A stretch of 64,000 nucleotides of DNA from Saprospiraceae bacterium. Lineage in GTDB: Bacteria > Bacteroidota > Bacteroidia > Chitinophagales > Saprospiraceae. Positions 1 to 10,381 of this stretch are shown here, piece by piece. The translations under genes were made by a program, and so were the position numbers. The stretch spans positions 1,240,001 to 1,304,000 of the forward strand of contig JADJTQ010000001.1 of assembly GCA_016711125.1 (NCBI GenBank), read 5' to 3'. Each line of letters opens with the position of its first letter. Position 1 is the first letter of the stretch. The notes below the pieces were generated by a model, which was given only the letters and a program-made list of their open reading frames with translations, was not told the origin of the DNA and searched no databases.

Positions 1-548
1 GCTAGCTCTCTGCCTGTTAGATCCGTAAACGGCTGAACCATCAATAAAGGACGTTATCTCATTAAAAAACTTTCTGGGGTTACCCGGTCCTTTTCCGGTC
101 GAATGATCATAGTCAGCTCGATTCATCGGGATGACTGCTGTTCCGGTCCCGGCCGGATCAAAAAAGGGGTCGCCGGCAGGTACCGGAATGTCCATCACTT
201 CATCAGTGGTATTCGGAGTGAATACCAGATCATGATCAATAAACTGACCCCAGGCCCAGGTATAGGCACTTAAACCCAAAGGGTCATTAATCGTTTCGAC
301 TTCTTTAAGCACCGTATTACTGATATATCGGAGATTAGGCCGGTCCTGACCGGATGGTGATGATATACCATCGCTATATGCCGGGTAAGATTTATTGACC
401 ACCTCCGCATAGCTGGAACCCCAAAAAAGAGTGGATGATTGAGTGTGCCATCAATAGATCTGTTATCTTGAGCTGAAAGATTTACCACCCCAAAACACAT
501 CAACAAAACAGCAAAAACTGGATACGTTGGATTGTAAAGTCTGATCAT
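1..548 (-). CDS. Animal-type haem peroxidase family protein, partial and frameshifted
   Basis: Secreted haem-peroxidase-like protein; only the N-terminal part lies in the window and the gene runs off the left edge. The first codons (ATG at 548) encode a signal peptide ending near LSAQ. After the residues SIDGTLNHPLF the frame breaks at a run of six T followed by four G (about 419-426). One base added there lets the next frame read on to position 1 without a stop and gives the family hallmarks: WGSSYAEV, WAWGQFIDHDL (the proximal haem region contains this D-H-D signature) and SFIDGSAVYGSNRQRA. The family oxidises substrates with H2O2; the substrate here is unknown. The break may be a sequencing indel or a real mutation. 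Family assignment is confident from the motifs, function beyond that is not. Confidence 0.75.
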
Positions 549-750
549 ACTGTGTGGATTACAATGGTTGTTCTCATTTTGAGCATTTTTTTATTCTCCT
601 CCGAAAACGTGGGGACCTAAGAAAATGCCATATTCTAAAGATCATAAAATTTATATGTTGTAGAGCATAAAACCCGTTATAATTCAATACTAATGCCTTA
701 TAAATCAAGCAAATCACTGCGATTCACTGATAAATTGAGGTAGATTAATT

Positions 751-782
751 TTTTGATTTATTCTTGTTCTCAGTACAATTTG
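751..782 (+). promoter_or_regulatory. Possible Bacteroidota-type promoter before the ribonucleotide reductase gene
   Basis: A TTTTG element (751-755) and TACAATTTG (774-782) lie about 18 bases apart, close to the Bacteroidota -33 TTG / -7 TAnnTTTG pattern (one base too many inside the -7 box). This would leave a 5' leader of over 100 bases. The 549-897 gap is otherwise very AT-rich, and I saw no clear cobalamin riboswitch or NrdR box in it. Confidence 0.25.
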
Positions 783-900
783 ATGCTTTTAGAAAAAAGA
801 TATTAACACTCGGTGTAAAAAGATTTTCAAAAATACTTATATATAAAATAATTATTATATAAGATTGTAGAAAATTTTGAAGAATTAACTTTTTACTGTG

Positions 901-3489
901 ATGGAACCAAAAACACTTTCAAAGCCCGTCGTTAAGACCCTGCCGGATATCAAGACTTACACTCATAAGGAAGCACTGGCAAAGTCCATCGCCTACTTCA
1001 ACGGAGATGAACTGGCAGCGTCAGTATGGCTTAATAAGTACGCTTTGAAAGATTCGCAGGGTAAAATCTATGAATCGACACCCGAGGAGATGCATTGGCG
1101 ACTAGCCAGAGAGCTGGCCCGGATTGAAGACAAGTATCCAAATAGTTTAACTGCCCGGCAGATTTTTGAGATGCTGGATCAATTTAGGTATCTGGTTCCC
1201 CAGGGTAGTCCAATGTCCGGGATCGGTAATGACTTTCAGATATCATCGCTTTCAAATTGTTTTGTGATTGGCAATGGTTTTGACTCGTATGCCGGGATTC
1301 TCAAGATTGACGAGGAACAAGCTCAGTTGATGAAGCGTAGAGGGGGAGTAGGTCATGACCTTTCGCATATCAGGCCCAAGGGAAGCCCCGTGATGAATAG
1401 TGCCCTATCCTCGACCGGACTAGTTCCTTTTATGGAACGCTACTCCAATTGCACCCGCGAAGTAGCTCAGGATGGCAGGAGAGGAGCCCTGATGCTTAGT
1501 GTTTCAATCAAACATCCTGACGCCGAAGATTTTATCGATGCTAAAATTGAGAGTAATAAAGTCACAGGAGCGAATGTGTCGGTGAGAGTTGATGATGAAT
1601 TCATGATCGCCGTCAAGGAAAAAAAATCCTATCGGCAGCAGTTTCCGGTCAAGAGTGCAAATCCGGTCACAACGAAAAAGATTGATGCCGAGCAATTGTG
1701 GTGTAAGATCACTTATAATGCCTGGAAGTCAGCCGAGCCAGGTGTGTTATTCTGGGATACGATCATCCGTGAGTCGGTACCTGATTGTTACGCTGATCTG
1801 GGTTACGAAACCATCTCTACTAATCCCTGTGGAGAAATTCCTCTTTGTCCCTACGATTCATGCCGTTTATTAGCGATCAATCTATACAGTTTTGTCAATG
1901 ATCCGTTTACCCCCAATGCGGTCTTTGACATGAAGAAGTTTCATAACTATGCACAATGGGCCCATCGCCTTTTGGATGACATCCTGGATTTGGAGTTAGA
2001 AAAGATTGACAAAATATTAGGGAAAATCAATGCTGACCCTGAACCGGAGTTGATGAAAACAACAGAGCGGGACCTATGGTTGAAGATCCGGAAAACTTGT
2101 GAAGAAGGCAGGCGTACCGGTTTGGGTATCACTGCCGAAGGTGATATGCTGGCGGCCCTGGGCTTTAGATACGGTACCCCGGAAGCCACTGCTTTTTCGG
2201 TCCAAGTGCATCAGGCGTTGGCATTGAATGTCTACCGAAGTTCAGTGACCTTAGCCGAAGAAAGGGGAGCCTTTCCGATCTATGATGCGGATCGGGAGTT
2301 GAAAAATCCTTTTATTTTGAGGATCAAGGACGCTGATCCTAAATTGTATGAAGATATGAAGCGAGTAGGGCGTCGTAATATCGCCATGCTGACCATCGCC
2401 CCTACAGGCACTACCAGCTTGATGACTCAGACCACTTCCGGTATTGAACCCGTATTTTTGATCAGCTACAAGCGTCGAAGAAAAGTCAATCCAAATGACA
2501 CCAATGTCAAAGTCAGTTTTATTGATGAAGTAGGTGACGCCTGGGAAGAATTTTATGTATTTCATCATCGGTTCAAGCAATGGCTCACGGTCAACGGATA
2601 TGATTTGGAGAAGGTGATGAGCTTAGATGAAACTTCACTACTTGAAATCATCCAAACATCCCCTTATTATAAGGCTACTGCCAATGATATAGACTGGGTC
2701 GAGAAAGTGAAAATGCAGGGAGCTATTCAGAAGTGGGTAGATCACTCCATTAGTGTCACGGTCAATATCCCAAATGATGCATCGGTTGAACTAGTGAGGG
2801 AAATCTATCAAACTGCCTGGGAGGTGGGATGTAAAGGATGTACGATTTACCGGGATGGATCACGCACCGGCGTCCTGGTGTCAAATGAAAAGGAGAAGAA
2901 GCCAGAGCTTAGTGGTACGGTATTCGAATTGACTGACTATGTACCACCAAAACGGCCTAAGAAATTGCCTGGTTCGGTGATTCGATTTAAAAATAATCAC
3001 GAAGACTGGATCGCTGTGATTGGTGTCTTTCAAGATAAACCCTATGAAATTTTTAGTGGTAAGGCTGAAGACACATTCAGGTTACCCGAATACGTAACCC
3101 AGGGTTGGATCATTAAAAATTATGACGACGAACATAATAGCAACCGCTATGATTTTCAATTCCTTGATAGAGCCGGATACAAGATTACAATCGAGGGACT
3201 CTCTCGTTCTTTTGATAAAGAATATTGGAACTATGCCAAGCTGATCTCGGGTGTGATGCGGCACGGAATGCCACTCAACTATGTGGTCAACTTGATCAAC
3301 AGCCTAAATACTGACGAAGAGAATATCAACACCTGGAAACGGGGTATCGCAAGAGCACTTAAGAAATTTATCCCAGATGGAACAGAGGTGGTGAAGATGT
3401 CTTGTCCAGGCTGCCACGACACGGATAGCTTGATCTACGAAGAAGGCTGCCTTCATTGCATTAGTTGCGGTTATTCAGAGTGTGCATAG
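901..3489 (+). CDS. nrdJ: Adenosylcobalamin-dependent (class II) ribonucleoside-diphosphate reductase
   Basis: Makes deoxyribonucleotides from ribonucleotides with a radical generated from adenosylcobalamin; cytosolic and oxygen-independent. About 862 residues, within the usual range of the large class II enzymes. Visible marks: the substrate-reducing cysteine in LSNCFVIG near residue 120, the second half of the redox pair and radical-loop region in STNPCGEIPL near 310-317, the APTGTTS loop near 502, and a C-terminal zinc-ribbon-like tail with CPGC and CISC pairs that resembles the tail of NrdJ proteins and regenerates the active-site disulphide. A GTG at 898 directly precedes the ATG at 901; the ATG is preferred. 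No small subunit gene is next to it, as expected for class II. The gene stands alone with a long upstream gap. Confidence 0.93.
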   Translation: MEPKTLSKPVVKTLPDIKTYTHKEALAKSIAYFNGDELAASVWLNKYALKDSQGKIYESTPEEMHWRLARELARIEDKYPNSLTARQIFEMLDQFRYLVPQGSPMSGIGNDFQISSLSNCFVIGNGFDSYAGILKIDEEQAQLMKRRGGVGHDLSHIRPKGSPVMNSALSSTGLVPFMERYSNCTREVAQDGRRGALMLSVSIKHPDAEDFIDAKIESNKVTGANVSVRVDDEFMIAVKEKKSYRQQFPVKSANPVTTKKIDAEQLWCKITYNAWKSAEPGVLFWDTIIRESVPDCYADLGYETISTNPCGEIPLCPYDSCRLLAINLYSFVNDPFTPNAVFDMKKFHNYAQWAHRLLDDILDLELEKIDKILGKINADPEPELMKTTERDLWLKIRKTCEEGRRTGLGITAEGDMLAALGFRYGTPEATAFSVQVHQALALNVYRSSVTLAEERGAFPIYDADRELKNPFILRIKDADPKLYEDMKRVGRRNIAMLTIAPTGTTSLMTQTTSGIEPVFLISYKRRRKVNPNDTNVKVSFIDEVGDAWEEFYVFHHRFKQWLTVNGYDLEKVMSLDETSLLEIIQTSPYYKATANDIDWVEKVKMQGAIQKWVDHSISVTVNIPNDASVELVREIYQTAWEVGCKGCTIYRDGSRTGVLVSNEKEKKPELSGTVFELTDYVPPKRPKKLPGSVIRFKNNHEDWIAVIGVFQDKPYEIFSGKAEDTFRLPEYVTQGWIIKNYDDEHNSNRYDFQFLDRAGYKITIEGLSRSFDKEYWNYAKLISGVMRHGMPLNYVVNLINSLNTDEENINTWKRGIARALKKFIPDGTEVVKMSCPGCHDTDSLIYEEGCLHCISCGYSECA

Positions 3490-3857
3490 ATCACCCTCAT
3501 TGTACCTGGGTTTTGTTGGGCCTTCATCATTCTTGGTGGGTACCTGTTGATTAATTATTTAAATTGGTAGCTTGCCGAACCCCTGCTCTCTCTGACTATT
3601 CGACACGTCCAATGTTTCACAGGAGTATATAAATATTTCTTCTCAATTTTGATGGGACACTTAAACTTCCTAATGATTTGTGCCATTGTCCGAGTTCTTT
3701 AGGAGCATCGCTGATGCCGTAGCAATTATGAGCATAATCATGGATAATTTGAGCTGCATAGTCACTATTTTGTGTCGCAATTGTCGTTAGAGCACTTTGG
3801 ACCTCTCAGGAGGTTAAGATTTGAAGGACATACATATTCGACGATTTTATTGAAGAT
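3490..3857. other. Intergenic stretch with a possible gene remnant on the minus strand
   Basis: No gene with a proper start is seen. On the minus strand, 3617-3805 is open for about 62 codons, with protein-like content such as YAAQIIHDYAHNCYGISD and a normal stop at 3617-3619. It has an in-frame stop directly upstream and no ATG. It could be the tail of a decayed gene. I do not recognise the family. Confidence 0.25.
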
Positions 3858-3860
3858 TTG

Positions 3861-4328
3861 ATGAAACGAAGACATTCGCTCAGGATTACCAAATTATTTA
3901 CCCTTGAAATGGGACATGCCTTGCTTGGTCACGATGGACAATGCCACAACATACACGGTCATTCGTACAAACTTTTTGTCACATTGAGCGGTACCCCTTT
4001 GCAGCAATCAGGGCACCCGAAGGATGGCATGATCATCGACTTTACCGACCTGAAGAAGATTGTACAGGAACATGTTCTCCAACATTTTGACCATGCTCTG
4101 GTGCTGAACCAGCATGCCCCCGATGACTTACAATCCATACTGACCGGCCACTTTGAAAAAGTCAGAATCACTGCTTTTCAACCTACTTGCGAAAATTTAC
4201 TATTGCATTTTGTCGAAGTGTTGGAGGAAAATCTCCCATCTGATGTGACTTTGTATCAAGTGAGGTTAGATGAGACTGCTACTTCATTTGCTGAGTGGTG
4301 CCGGGGAGATCATGAGGAAGCTGACTGA
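3861..4328 (+). CDS. queD: 6-pyruvoyl tetrahydropterin synthase / QueD family protein
   Basis: Member of the tunnelling-fold family that turns dihydroneopterin triphosphate into 6-carboxy- or 6-pyruvoyl-tetrahydropterin; in bacteria this is usually the QueD step of queuosine and preQ0 synthesis. About 155 residues. Zinc ligands are H20, H33 and H35 (numbered from the TTG at 3858), the last two in NIHGHSY; the catalytic cysteine C29 sits in GQCHNIHGH; the Asp-His pair is in HFDHALVLN and the late glutamate in ETATSFAEW. TTG at 3858 is directly followed by ATG at 3861, which I take as start. No other queuosine genes are near, so QueD versus another PTPS-type role cannot be settled from context. 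Confidence 0.82.
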   Translation: MKRRHSLRITKLFTLEMGHALLGHDGQCHNIHGHSYKLFVTLSGTPLQQSGHPKDGMIIDFTDLKKIVQEHVLQHFDHALVLNQHAPDDLQSILTGHFEKVRITAFQPTCENLLLHFVEVLEENLPSDVTLYQVRLDETATSFAEWCRGDHEEAD

Positions 4329-4441
4329 CCAATAAAGAATGGTTGTGGGGTAATTTCTTAATCTTGGGAGACGATCAATCAAGTCGTTGATCGCGGTATT
4401 ACCTTTTAGTATGATTAAATTTAGCGCTAAACAAGAGGACT

Positions 4442-5500
4442 ATGACCATTACGAATTATAAGAATCTGAGGTTTTATACGATAGTCCTTCTTTTTATCGT
4501 GCTGCTTGGCTTTGTGCTATATGAAGGTCGGTTATTATTTATCCCATTAGGGTTTGCCATGATGATCTGTTTTATGTACTACCCCGTTGGTGTCAGAGTT
4601 GAGCAAAAATTAGGTCGGACAACGGCTATTGCGGTGGTATTGATTATACTCACGTTGATAGGATTTTTTCTCTATAATCTGGTAGCAAGTACCCTCACTT
4701 TGTTGCACCAAAGTATCACTGATTCAAGCGATAAAATAGGGGATATTGGCGAAGGTGCGCTTGGGTTTTTGGAGAATATTTTTGGTATCGATCCTGATCA
4801 GCAAAAGAACATTGTACAGTTTTTTTATCAAAATCTAATGCAGGAAACCGTACCTCTGATCAAACAGACGATATCCCTTTCGATCGGGACCCTGGCCATG
4901 TTTTTTATCATTCCGATATTTGTTTCGCTCATCTTTTATTACCGTGAATTATTAGTTAAATTTATTCTGATGGTCGTTCCCGAAAATCAAATAGAGGGAT
5001 TTAAATCTACGATCAGAGAAACGACCATTACTTATTTCAAATTTGCCAAGGGCATGGGCTTGGTGTATTTAATTGTCGGGTTTTTAAACTCTCTCGGATT
5101 TGTTTTGATCGGCTTGCCTAATGCTATTTACTTAGGAGTACTTGCCTCAATCCTTACTTTTTTCCCCTATATCGGTATTTTGCTGGGTGGTTTAGCGGCG
5201 GTTATCGTAGCCATGACCACTTTCGATTCTTTTTGGTATCCAATGGGAGTGGTAGCCGTCCTGGGCGTTGTTCAATATCTGGAGGCCAATGTCATTTTTC
5301 CGATGGTGGTGGGTCATCAACTGAAATTAAATACATTGTCTACCCTCATCGCCATGTTTATTGGAGGAATTATCTGGGGTGCTGCCGGGTTGATCCTCTT
5401 TGTGCCATTTGCCGCGATTCTTAAGATTTTAGCTGACCGGATTGAAGGCCTTCGGCCGCTATCGGTGTTGCTGGGACCAGATACCCGGGAGCATACTTAG
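4442..5500 (+). CDS. AI-2E family transporter (PerM/TqsA-like permease)
   Basis: Inner-membrane permease of 352 residues with about eight hydrophobic segments: a pair at the N-terminus, a more polar stretch around residues 85-140 and a C-terminal block containing FFPYIGILLGGLAAVI and GGIIWGAAGLILFVPFAAI, which are typical of the UPF0118/AI-2E transporter family. Members have been linked to autoinducer-2 export or Na+/H+ exchange; the substrate here is not known. A purine-rich AGAGGA stretch precedes the ATG. It follows the QueD-like gene after a 113-base gap and converges with the next gene. Confidence 0.85.
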   Translation: MTITNYKNLRFYTIVLLFIVLLGFVLYEGRLLFIPLGFAMMICFMYYPVGVRVEQKLGRTTAIAVVLIILTLIGFFLYNLVASTLTLLHQSITDSSDKIGDIGEGALGFLENIFGIDPDQQKNIVQFFYQNLMQETVPLIKQTISLSIGTLAMFFIIPIFVSLIFYYRELLVKFILMVVPENQIEGFKSTIRETTITYFKFAKGMGLVYLIVGFLNSLGFVLIGLPNAIYLGVLASILTFFPYIGILLGGLAAVIVAMTTFDSFWYPMGVVAVLGVVQYLEANVIFPMVVGHQLKLNTLSTLIAMFIGGIIWGAAGLILFVPFAAILKILADRIEGLRPLSVLLGPDTREHT

Positions 5501-5584
5501 AAAATTTCATTAATTGATTTCACGAATCCTGATTTCACCAGGTACGAGCTCTATTGATATCTATGATAAACTCAATTGTTGAAT

Positions 5585-7408
5585 TTATGCAGGGAGCCGG
5601 TCAAACCAGGTTTTCTTTAAAATATAAGTGCAAATCCCCGCAACGGCCAAAACAATCAGAGTAGGAGTGGTTTGTAATAAAACTAAATAGATCGGGAATA
5701 TCACCAGAGCCGTTTGCCAGATGACACCAATAAATACATTAAAAACATCGCGCTTAAAATCCGGGTTTGGTCTAAAGCTGGGATCTTCAGCCATTACTTT
5801 TTCTTTAATTGGCCCCCAAAATCCCCATGGCTTTACATTTTTATAAAAATCCTTTAGGACCTTTTCATCAACCGGTGGTGCGACAAAAGTGCCGATGATA
5901 CACCCAATCATAGCCAATAAAAGCATTAAAGGAAAAGTATAGAGATCCAGTACGCCATCAAAAATAAACCGGAAGGATAATGCTGGCAATAATCCTCCGA
6001 CCATGCCCCAGAAAAATCCATGACCATTAAATCGCCACCAGTACCATTTGAGAATATTGGCCGCTACGTAACTTCCGTACAGGCCGGATACGATCCATTG
6101 CAACAGGTCATTAACATCTTTAGCATAAAATCCCAGGAGGATACTAATTAAAACCATCGATAGTCCAGCGATATAATTGATGGATTTAATTTTAATATTG
6201 TCTGCCTCGGGATTGATGTGTTTGAGATATATGTCATTGACAATGTATGCCTGCACAGCATTCAGGGTGCCGGCAAAGGTCGACATAAAGGCCGCCAGCA
6301 GACCAGCCAGCAAAAGACCTAAAAGTCCTACTGGCACGAATTCGTTGATGGCTGATGGCAAGATCTGTTCAAAGTCAATTTGGCCGCCCACCAGCAAATC
6401 AAGGCGGTCGTAATAGATGATCGCCAGGACTCCAAATCCTGCGATCATAAAATATCGAACCGGCATTAGTATTAAACTCACTGACCCACTCATTAGCGCA
6501 GCCTCACGAGGAGATTTTGTAGACAGGATCTTTTGCATATCATAATTGGGAGCCGGACCGGCCAGGCTCACCAACACACCCTTAAAGATCATCATCATAA
6601 AAAATATCGTAAACAGGTTATACCCATCACTTGCTATTTTTCCATTGACTTCGCTGATGAGATTACTCCAATCCAGATCGAGATGCATGCCAAAAAAAGG
6701 AGTCATCCACCCATCCGGCACCAAAAGTGGATTGGCACTGACCGCATTCATGGCGATGATACCGATCACAATAGCCGACACGGTCATTAAAATATATTGG
6801 ATCAAATCGGCCCAGACAATACTCATCATACCACCGAGCAGCGAATAAAAAACTGCAAAACAGGTAAATATGATACCATAAAAATGGGGTACATATTCAG
6901 CACTGATATCAAAAGGGATGTATGGGGATACGATTTCCCAGGGTATGAATATTTCAACGAATTTGCCAATGCCAATAAAGCCATAAGCTAAATATCCCAG
7001 GCCCATAATAATGGCAAAGATTACCACAACAGTGTGTGATAATTGAGCTCCTTTTTTAATGCCAAAACGGGTGCTAATCCATTCGGCGCCAGTGGTTACA
7101 TTCGACCGGCGTAGCCAAATAGAGAGGAAAATCATTAGAAAGATCTGGTTAAATACCGGCCATAACCAAGGTATCCAGGCGCTTTTCAAACCATAAACAA
7201 AAAGAAGAGTGACGAGCCACATGGTACCCGATATGTCAAACATACCAGATGCATTGGAGAGTCCCAGCATGTACCATGGCATACTATTGCCACCCAATAG
7301 ATAATCTTTTTTACTGCGTTGGGCGCGCTTCTTCAGCACCAGACCAATCACCACGGTAGAGCAAAGGTAGAGGATAATCAAGGATAGATCCAGGGTAGAT
7401 AATCTCAT
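5585..7408 (-). CDS. Sodium:solute symporter (SSS) family protein
   Basis: Secondary transporter of 607 residues that is expected to import an organic solute together with Na+. It has about 13-14 membrane helices. The N-terminal part contains KKRAQRSKKDYLLGGNSMPW, the typical SSS loop between the first helices, followed by GLSNASGMFDISGTMW, and GGMMSIVWADLIQY in helix 5. The glycine-rich LLAAFMSTFAGTLNAVQAYI region belongs to the conserved core that forms the Na2 site. The substrate cannot be told from sequence. It stands alone, converging with the AI-2E-type permease gene. Confidence 0.88.
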   Translation of the reverse strand: MRLSTLDLSLIILYLCSTVVIGLVLKKRAQRSKKDYLLGGNSMPWYMLGLSNASGMFDISGTMWLVTLLFVYGLKSAWIPWLWPVFNQIFLMIFLSIWLRRSNVTTGAEWISTRFGIKKGAQLSHTVVVIFAIIMGLGYLAYGFIGIGKFVEIFIPWEIVSPYIPFDISAEYVPHFYGIIFTCFAVFYSLLGGMMSIVWADLIQYILMTVSAIVIGIIAMNAVSANPLLVPDGWMTPFFGMHLDLDWSNLISEVNGKIASDGYNLFTIFFMMMIFKGVLVSLAGPAPNYDMQKILSTKSPREAALMSGSVSLILMPVRYFMIAGFGVLAIIYYDRLDLLVGGQIDFEQILPSAINEFVPVGLLGLLLAGLLAAFMSTFAGTLNAVQAYIVNDIYLKHINPEADNIKIKSINYIAGLSMVLISILLGFYAKDVNDLLQWIVSGLYGSYVAANILKWYWWRFNGHGFFWGMVGGLLPALSFRFIFDGVLDLYTFPLMLLLAMIGCIIGTFVAPPVDEKVLKDFYKNVKPWGFWGPIKEKVMAEDPSFRPNPDFKRDVFNVFIGVIWQTALVIFPIYLVLLQTTPTLIVLAVAGICTYILKKTWFDRLPA

Positions 7409-7678
7409 GGTTGGCAGTTTGCGTCGGGAAAATAAGATTAATTGATGACTATTTGCCTGAACAAATCTTTTGTAAGGGCGTTGACCAGCGGATATTTAAT
7501 GCCTGGCATGTGATGTAATCCAGTACAATGGTGGCCATCATGATCTGATCTTCCGGCGAGAGAGAAATAATCTACCGGATCATGGAGATGTTATAAGGTC
7601 TAATTTATTTTGAAGTTCTGAGTTTTCTCATTAGTGCCGATCACAGACTGAAATGTAATCAGTCAATCCCAACATGAG

Positions 7679-8829
7679 TCACAGAATGCTTATAGCTTTT
7701 TTTATTTCATTTTGAATCATTCCTTCGTCAAAGCCAAACCATGTCGAAACAACTTCTTTATTTGGAGATATGAGAAAGAATGTTGGCGTACCCACCACCC
7801 CATATTTATCTGGAACTACGCCATATTTGCCACCCTTAGTCCAAACACTTTTCCACGGCAAAGCTCTTTCCTCAATGTATTGACTGCAAGTTTCTTGATA
7901 GGGCTCATAGAATATACTTATAAATTCGATGGAATCTCCGTAGCTGCCATAGATTTTCTCCATATCATTTACCGATAGGTTGCTTCCATAACAAGCGGTT
8001 CCAGCAAATTGAAGAAGAATAAACTTGTCAGAAATATCCGATAATTTGAACTCCCCACCATTTAAATCAGATCCATTGAAATCATAGTAATGAGCACCAA
8101 TAATAGGTTTGGGAAAATCAATTTGTGTCTGTATCGCCCTGCCATAGATGCTTTCTTTCAAAGCTGGCGATGTGCTCTCAAATAGAGTTTGAAGTTTTTC
8201 ATAGTCGATATTATGTCTATAAATATGCATTAAGAGACCGATGTAAGAATTGAAGTTATCTTTCAGATATTGGTCCTCCCATTCTTCCTTTTCACCGCCA
8301 ATAGTTTTCAGGCTATCTGCAAGCTTTTGCCTGGATATGCTATCGGTCTCATTTAGGAATGAAATCTGTTTCTTGATCCCGTCCATTTTAGTATTCCAGA
8401 TGAAGAGTCCTGGTGATATCGATCAGCTTCACTTTGTGTTGCAGATCCTGATGTCGAAACGTTATAAGGTAGGTCTTCCAAATGAGCTTCAAGGGTGATA
8501 TTTTCATTACCTATTAGCAAATCAGTATAGAAAAAATTACCTTTTTTCATTTCTTCAAGTGAAGAAATAATACGCAGTTCTTCTGGCTCATTTTTGAGTT
8601 CACCAGTGAAATCAAATTTGTTGCTGATGACATAGCAGCTATCCAGGTATTGTCCGGTTCTTAAATTTTGAAGCATAACATGAGTGCTATCCACGATGCC
8701 ATTAATTTCACCATGTATCGCAAATTTATTTTCTCCAGGAGCAGAACAAGAAACATGGATTGAGAAATAGACAGCCGTTACAATGAAAAAATGCAGGGAA
8801 GGCATAATATGATCTTTGATAAAGATCAA
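7679..8829 (-). CDS. DUF4369/thioredoxin-fold (TlpA-like) lipoprotein, frameshifted
   Basis: Two overlapping frames form one gene. The first piece (8829-8353) carries a signal peptide with a lipobox-like VSCS and a DUF4369-type beta domain (FAIHGEINGIVDSTHVMLQ). The second piece (8386-7679) carries a helical linker and a C-terminal thioredoxin fold (GEFKLSDISDKFILLQFAG, later VVGTPTFFLISPNKEVV with the cis-proline). The frame slips by one base around 8380-8400, after ATQSEADRYHQ. Such proteins usually act as periplasmic thiol-disulphide reductases, but the active site reads TACYGSNLS rather than WCxxC: only one cysteine is left, so a redox role is doubtful. The frameshift could be a sequencing error. 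Preceded and followed by unrelated genes. Confidence 0.68.
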
Positions 8830-9354
8830 CCGAGTAATATGCCAAATTATTGTGTGATTGATAATGTCATTTAATTACCCAATATCCTATGCAGGAGCAG
8901 GATTTTCAGGTCGACCTCTTGACATCAATTTGGTACAGATCACTGAGCCCTATTTTCAAACTTCAGGACCCTGGAGTGCAGACGACTGATGTACATGGTC
9001 ACGTTTTATGGGAGATTTTGACTTGCACGGCATTCTGGCGCCATGGTCGTTGCCAGCGATTGTCATGCGACTTGATCGTCGACTGGAGCGGTGGCCAATA
9101 TCCGGAATCCATGGTAGCTTACTTTATTGCTCCGATGGACTTCATTGATCTACCTCCACATACTACTGAACATCAGTACATTACAACATCTGGAAGCAAA
9201 GGGTGATGCACTGGTCAAAGTCTCGACAATCTAAATACAATTTGCAGCAAGTTTCCGTATATTGCAAAAGTACCGTAAAAAAAAGCGAAGTGCTGATACT
9301 GAAAAGGTTCTTATATAGGATAGTTGTGTAGCATTAAAACGAAAACCAATTAAT
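8830..9354. other. Gap with only a doubtful ORF (8889-9206, plus strand)
   Basis: A 105-codon frame on the plus strand (8889-9206) is the only long one. It has no recognisable domain, and the neighbouring frame is also open over long stretches and looks equally protein-like. This may be a decayed gene. I would not annotate it as functional. Confidence 0.25.
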
Positions 9355-10047
9355 ATGAAAAAGCCATTCTATTCAAATGCCTACTTATATTTAGCATTAG
9401 GGTTTTTGGCAACCCTTATCGGTTTCTTCCCCACCTATTTTAATAAATTAGGTGAAACAGATGCACTCCACCATTTTCATGGGGTCACCGGTACACTATG
9501 GATGATAATTTTGATAATTCAACCAATGTTTTATCGGTTTGGGAAGATGAAATATCATCGAATGATTGGTTGGGCTTCAGTTGCTTTGGCACCAATTGTT
9601 TTTTACGGTGCGATTCGTATGATTCAATTTATGATGCAAACAAGAGAGCCTAGTGAATTGCTATATCAATTCGCATTTCTTGATATTTTTACAATTCTGC
9701 CGTTTGCTTTGTTCGTAATATTAGGAGTCATTTATCGTAAAGATATTCATTATCATTCTCGGTTCATGATATGCACAATCTTTGGACCTCTTTCCGCGGG
9801 GATTGTTAGAGTATTCTATCTAGTGTTTGATGACTGGAATTATGCCATTACAGGTACTTACCTCTTATTTGAACTGATTCTATTGGTATTAATAATTGAC
9901 GATAAGAAAAAAGGAAGAATTAGATCTCCTTATGTTATTGCTTTTATGATATTCTTTGTCCAACATGTTTTGATTTATTTTGCTGGAGAATGGGAATGGT
10001 GGAGAGAGTTTACGCATCAATTGGCAAAAATGAATTTAGGAGGTTAA
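9355..10047 (+). CDS. Membrane protein of unknown function, DUF2306-like
   Basis: 230 residues with about seven membrane helices. Histidines occur in short conserved-looking motifs at the helix ends: ALHHFHGVTGTLW, MKYHRMIGW and DIHYHSRFMI. This layout resembles the DUF2306 group of membrane proteins, where such histidines are candidates for haem or metal binding, but that is inference. The start ATG at 9355 is followed by a short basic stretch and the first helix. A strong hairpin follows the stop codon within 25 bases. No partner genes are adjacent. Confidence 0.65.
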   Translation: MKKPFYSNAYLYLALGFLATLIGFFPTYFNKLGETDALHHFHGVTGTLWMIILIIQPMFYRFGKMKYHRMIGWASVALAPIVFYGAIRMIQFMMQTREPSELLYQFAFLDIFTILPFALFVILGVIYRKDIHYHSRFMICTIFGPLSAGIVRVFYLVFDDWNYAITGTYLLFELILLVLIIDDKKKGRIRSPYVIAFMIFFVQHVLIYFAGEWEWWREFTHQLAKMNLGG

Positions 10048-10070
10048 TGAAAACGCTACACAATAAGTAA

Positions 10071-10105
10071 GGATTCAAGCGGTCCGTAGGACCCAGTTTG
10101 AATCC
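10071..10105 (+). terminator. Hairpin after the DUF2306-like gene
   Basis: GGATTCAA (10071-10078) pairs with TTGAATCC (10098-10105), and the inner GGTCC pairs with GGACC around a GTA loop. It begins 24 bases after the stop codon. There is no clear T-run behind it, so it may be a terminator of the Rho-assisted kind or an mRNA-stabilising stem. Confidence 0.5.
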
Positions 10106-10381
10106 TGTGTTGAACTGGATCGCTCGCTATCACTAGGCTAATTCCAAATTATATTTCGTGGATTTTCTAGTAGGCTACTAGATTAGAAATGGTTTTCTGA
10201 TGGCCTTGCATTCTTTTTGAACGAACTTGCTATTAATAAAGAGCGTGGAATTACGAAAGGATACCTTCTTGTCATTGACTTTTGAAGTTCTGGGCAATAT
10301 GATGTCAGGTCTAAGCATGCTTAAACAAATTAGATTATGAATAATGGGTGCCTCGGATTAATTAATTGAGGAGGGCCTCTC

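Noticed and set aside
7679..8829. Programmed ribosomal frameshift in the TlpA-like gene
   Set aside because: No slippery heptamer is found at the junction, and many other genes in the window show similar one-base slips.
8889..9206. 105-codon plus-strand ORF
   Set aside because: No recognisable domain, and a neighbouring frame looks equally protein-like; at best a decayed gene.
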